DNA of 7,904 nucleotides, taken from positions 1 through 7,904 of the forward strand of contig DBMN01000293.1 in NCBI GenBank assembly GCA_002298965.1, written 5' to 3'. Below are positions 5,972-7,904 of the stretch, in pieces. How positions within the stretch are numbered: the stretch's first letter is position 1; the number at the start of each line of letters is the position of its first letter. The notes under the pieces are model-generated. The model had not been told where the DNA came from, did not search any database, and saw only the letters and a program-made list of their open reading frames with translations. Made by a program: the position numbers and the translations under genes. This DNA is from Rhizobiales bacterium UBA697 (GTDB lineage Bacteria; Pseudomonadota; Alphaproteobacteria; Rhizobiales; Ancalomicrobiaceae).

Positions 5972-6768
5972 CCGTCACCGAACGCATCGCCGGCCTCTTC
6001 GTCCGCACCGTGGCCGCGGCCACCGTCGTCTTCCTGATGACGCCGCTCGCCGTCGCGGTCGCCGTCTCCTTCGGATCGAGCGCGGTCTTCACGCTGCCGG
6101 CGCCGAGCTGGTCGCTGCGCTGGTATCAGGCGCTCGGGCGCTCGCAGGAACTCTGGCACGTCGTCGGCACCTCGGTGCAGATCGCGGCCCTGTCGACGCT
6201 GATCGCCCTCGTGCTGGGCACGCTGGCGGCGATCGGTCTGCTGCGCGGCAATTTCCAGGCGCGCGAGAGCATCGTCACCTTCCTGGTCTCGCCCTTGATG
6301 CTGCCCGGTCTCGTCGTCGGCATCGCCATGCTCGAGGCCTACCGCGCGGTGGGGCTCACCAACGTCTGGGCGAGCCTGCTCGTCGCCCATGTGGTGATCA
6401 CGCTGCCCTACGTGGTGCGCACGGTCTATGCGTCGTTGGCGCTCTTCGACCTCACCCTGATCGATGCCGCGCGCACGCTCGGCCTCTCCTACCCGCGCGC
6501 CGTCGTCTCGGTGCTGGTGCCCTCGCTCGCCCCCGCCTTCGTCACCTCGGGGATGTTCGCCTTCCTGGCGTCCATGGACAATTATCCGATCTCGATCTTC
6601 TTCACCGACGCCTGGACCAAGACGCTGCCGATCCAGATGTTGCAGATGGTCGAGGAGAGCCCCGATCCGACGATCGCGGCGGTCTCGACGCTGCTCATCC
6701 TGCTCGCCGCCGCCGTTCTGGTGATCGGCGACCGCATGGTCGGGCTCCGGCGGATGGCGGATCTGTGA
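5968..6768 (+). CDS. ABC transporter permease, PotC-type
   Basis: A 266-residue inner-membrane partner of permease 1. It has about six hydrophobic spans: roughly residues 14-36, 66-92, 102-124, 133-158, 183-202 and 236-255. The EAA loop appears as DAARTLGLSYPRAVV (Asp167-Ala168-Ala169, Gly172) followed by LVPSLAP, a standard variant with Asp for Glu. It starts by an ATGA overlap with permease 1 behind a strong GGAGGTG, and its stop shares a base with the next start (TGATG, 6766-6770). Length and order (binding protein, ATPase, PotB-like, PotC-like) are those of type I importers of the polyamine/opine/thiamine class. The substrate is not deducible from the permease itself. Confidence 0.93.
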   Translation: MTVTERIAGLFVRTVAAATVVFLMTPLAVAVAVSFGSSAVFTLPAPSWSLRWYQALGRSQELWHVVGTSVQIAALSTLIALVLGTLAAIGLLRGNFQARESIVTFLVSPLMLPGLVVGIAMLEAYRAVGLTNVWASLLVAHVVITLPYVVRTVYASLALFDLTLIDAARTLGLSYPRAVVSVLVPSLAPAFVTSGMFAFLASMDNYPISIFFTDAWTKTLPIQMLQMVEESPDPTIAAVSTLLILLAAAVLVIGDRMVGLRRMADL

Positions 6769-7715
6769 TGAAGGATCCTCTCGCCACCGATCGCGATTTC
6801 CGCGGCTACGGCGGGCGCCCGCCGAAGGTCGTCTGGCCCGGCGGCGCGCGGCTCGCCGTCTCGCTCGTCGTCAACGTCGAGGAGGGCGCCGAGCTCTCGA
6901 TCGGCCAGGGCGACGCGGCGAACGAGGGAACCTACGAGGTCGTCGACCCGATCGACGGCGTCCGCGATCTCTGCATGGAATCGCATTTCGAATACGGCCC
7001 CCGCGCCGGCTGGCCGCGCATCCGGGCGATGCTCGCCCGCTTCGGCGTGCCGGCCACCCTCAACGCCAACGGCCGCGCGCTCGCGCTCTCGCCGTGGATC
7101 GCCGAGGAGGCGGTCGCCGACGGCCACGAGGTCGCCGCCCACGGCTGGCGCTGGGAGCGCCACGCCCACATGGCCGAGGCCGAGGAACGGCAGGCGATCG
7201 CCCGTGCGGTCGAGGCCATCACGAAGGCTGCGGGCCGCCCGCCGCGCGGCTGGCACACCCGATCGGCGACGTCGCCGGCGACCCGTCGCCTGCTCCTCGA
7301 ACACGGCGGTTTCCTCTACGATTCCAACGCCTACAACGACGATCTGCCCTATCTGACGCAGGTCGACGGCGCCGATCATCTGGTGCTGCCCTACGCCTTC
7401 GACACCAACGACATGCGCTTCCAGAATGCCGGCGGCTTCGTCTTCGGTGACGATTTCGCGCGCTACTGCATCGATGCCTTCAACCGGCTGTGGGTGGAGG
7501 GGGCGGAGGCGCCGCGGATGCTGTCGATCGGTCTGCATCTGAGGATCATCGGCCGACCGGGGCGCATCGGCGGGCTCGAGCGTTTCCTCGCCCATGCGGC
7601 GGCGCGCGAGGGCGTGTGGTTCGCCCGGCGCGACGCCATCGCTCGCCACTGGTTGGAAGCGATCGGCCGGCACGATCTCGTCGCCCGGGCGCTCGGCGGG
7701 AGCGCGAAGGCATGA
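6768..7715 (+). CDS. PuuE-like hydrolase of the polysaccharide deacetylase (NodB-fold) superfamily
   Basis: A 315-residue cytoplasmic protein with no signal peptide. It is built like PuuE, the allantoinase recruited from polysaccharide deacetylases. Blocks in order: GYGGRPPKVVWPGGARLA (13-30), VNVEEGAE (36-42), MESHFEYGPRAGWPR (70-84), AAHGWRW (123-129), FLYDSNAYNDDLPY (182-195), FDTNDMRF (211-218) and GLHLRIIGRPGR (255-266). These follow the PuuE pattern, including Glu where deacetylases have the first metal-binding Asp. His125 remains, but no exact HxxxH pair follows it; His132 and His134 are further on. The likely role is hydrolysis of a cyclic amide or ureide C-N bond, with allantoin only one candidate. 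It overlaps permease 2 by one base and the next racemase-family gene by four (ATGA). That tie to a racemase recalls allantoinase/allantoin racemase pairs. The family is confident, the substrate is not. Confidence 0.88.
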   Translation: MKDPLATDRDFRGYGGRPPKVVWPGGARLAVSLVVNVEEGAELSIGQGDAANEGTYEVVDPIDGVRDLCMESHFEYGPRAGWPRIRAMLARFGVPATLNANGRALALSPWIAEEAVADGHEVAAHGWRWERHAHMAEAEERQAIARAVEAITKAAGRPPRGWHTRSATSPATRRLLLEHGGFLYDSNAYNDDLPYLTQVDGADHLVLPYAFDTNDMRFQNAGGFVFGDDFARYCIDAFNRLWVEGAEAPRMLSIGLHLRIIGRPGRIGGLERFLAHAAAREGVWFARRDAIARHWLEAIGRHDLVARALGGSAKA

Positions 7716-7904
7716 GGCTCCTCGTCGTCAACCCGAACACCGACCCGGCCAAGACCGAAGCGATGCGCCGCATCGCCGCCGAGGCCGCACCGGCGGGCGT
7801 CGTGGTCGAGGGGCTGACCGTGGCGCGCGGCGCCGCCCTGATCACCGATCCGCCGGCCCTGGCGCTCGCCGACGAGGCGGTCGTGGAGGCCGAGGACGCG
7901 ATCC
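7712..7904 (+). CDS. Asp/Glu/hydantoin racemase-family protein 2, 3'-truncated by window edge
   Basis: The first 64 codons of a second member of the family begin MRLLVVNPNTDPAKTEAMRRI. The N-terminal strand and the Asn-Pro-Asn-Thr turn mirror racemase-family gene 1 (MRILVANPNT), and VARGAAL aligns with its APRGVPY. The two are clearly diverged and not a recent duplication. Its start overlaps the PuuE-like gene stop (ATGA, 7712-7715), with GGGAG nine bases and AAGG one base upstream, so it belongs to the same operon. The catalytic-cysteine positions lie beyond the window, so activity cannot be judged. By context it could be an allantoin- or hydantoin-type racemase feeding the preceding hydrolase (inference). 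Confidence 0.85.
   Translation, partial: MRLLVVNPNTDPAKTEAMRRIAAEAAPAGVVVEGLTVARGAALITDPPALALADEAVVEAEDAI

Noticed and set aside
5961..6767. N-terminal extension of the PuuE-like reading frame through the permease 2 gene
   Set aside because: The extension is Arg/His-rich and out of frame with the real permease; the PuuE-like homology begins just after the ATG at 6768.
6582..7673. 363-codon open frame on the - strand opposite permease 2 and the PuuE-like gene
   Set aside because: Same antisense-shadow character; the + strand proteins explain the region fully.

Overview
The window is a GC-rich stretch (roughly 70% GC by eye) of a Gram-negative bacterium. GC-ending codons, a Tat-type signal on the periplasmic binding protein, a -24/-12 (sigma-54) promoter and tightly overlapping catabolic genes fit an alphaproteobacterium, probably Hyphomicrobiales. 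That placement is inference from style; no taxonomic marker is present.

Layout. (1) 2-1995, + strand: the 3' part of an amidase-signature amidase (its start is outside the window), then, 11 nt later, a complete Asp/Glu/hydantoin-racemase-family protein. (2) 1996-2041: a short convergent gap with two perfect GC-rich palindromes. (3) 2042-2794, - strand: a GntR/FCD-family repressor. (4) 2795-3013: a divergent control region with an inverted repeat and a TTGT-GC-ACAA palindrome next to the gntR start, and a textbook sigma-54 core promoter (TGGCACG-N4-TTGC) facing the transporter genes. (5) 3014-7904, + strand: one compact operon of a Tat-exported solute-binding protein, a PotA-type ATPase, two PotB/PotC-type permeases, a PuuE-like member of the polysaccharide deacetylase superfamily, and a second Asp/Glu-racemase-family gene cut by the window end. 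The joins are a 1-nt gap, then ATGA, ATGA, TGATG and ATGA overlaps.

How it may work together (inference). The set looks like a nitrogen-scavenging locus for a cyclic or open-chain amide, such as a ureide, hydantoin or allantoin-like compound. The importer brings it in, a racemase-family protein interconverts enantiomers, the PuuE-like hydrolase opens an amide ring, and the amidase releases ammonia from an amide product. Sigma-54 control fits nitrogen limitation, and the GntR protein would sense the substrate or a product. The substrate cannot be named from sequence. The first racemase-like protein has Ala and Gly where racemases of this family carry their two catalytic cysteines, so it probably does not do classical two-cysteine racemisation.

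No RNA genes, mobile elements, CRISPR arrays or origins were seen. The most interesting signals are the sigma-54 promoter combined with GntR-type operator candidates, the cysteine-less racemase homologue, and the pairing of a PuuE-like hydrolase with two racemase-family genes and a PotABCD-architecture importer.
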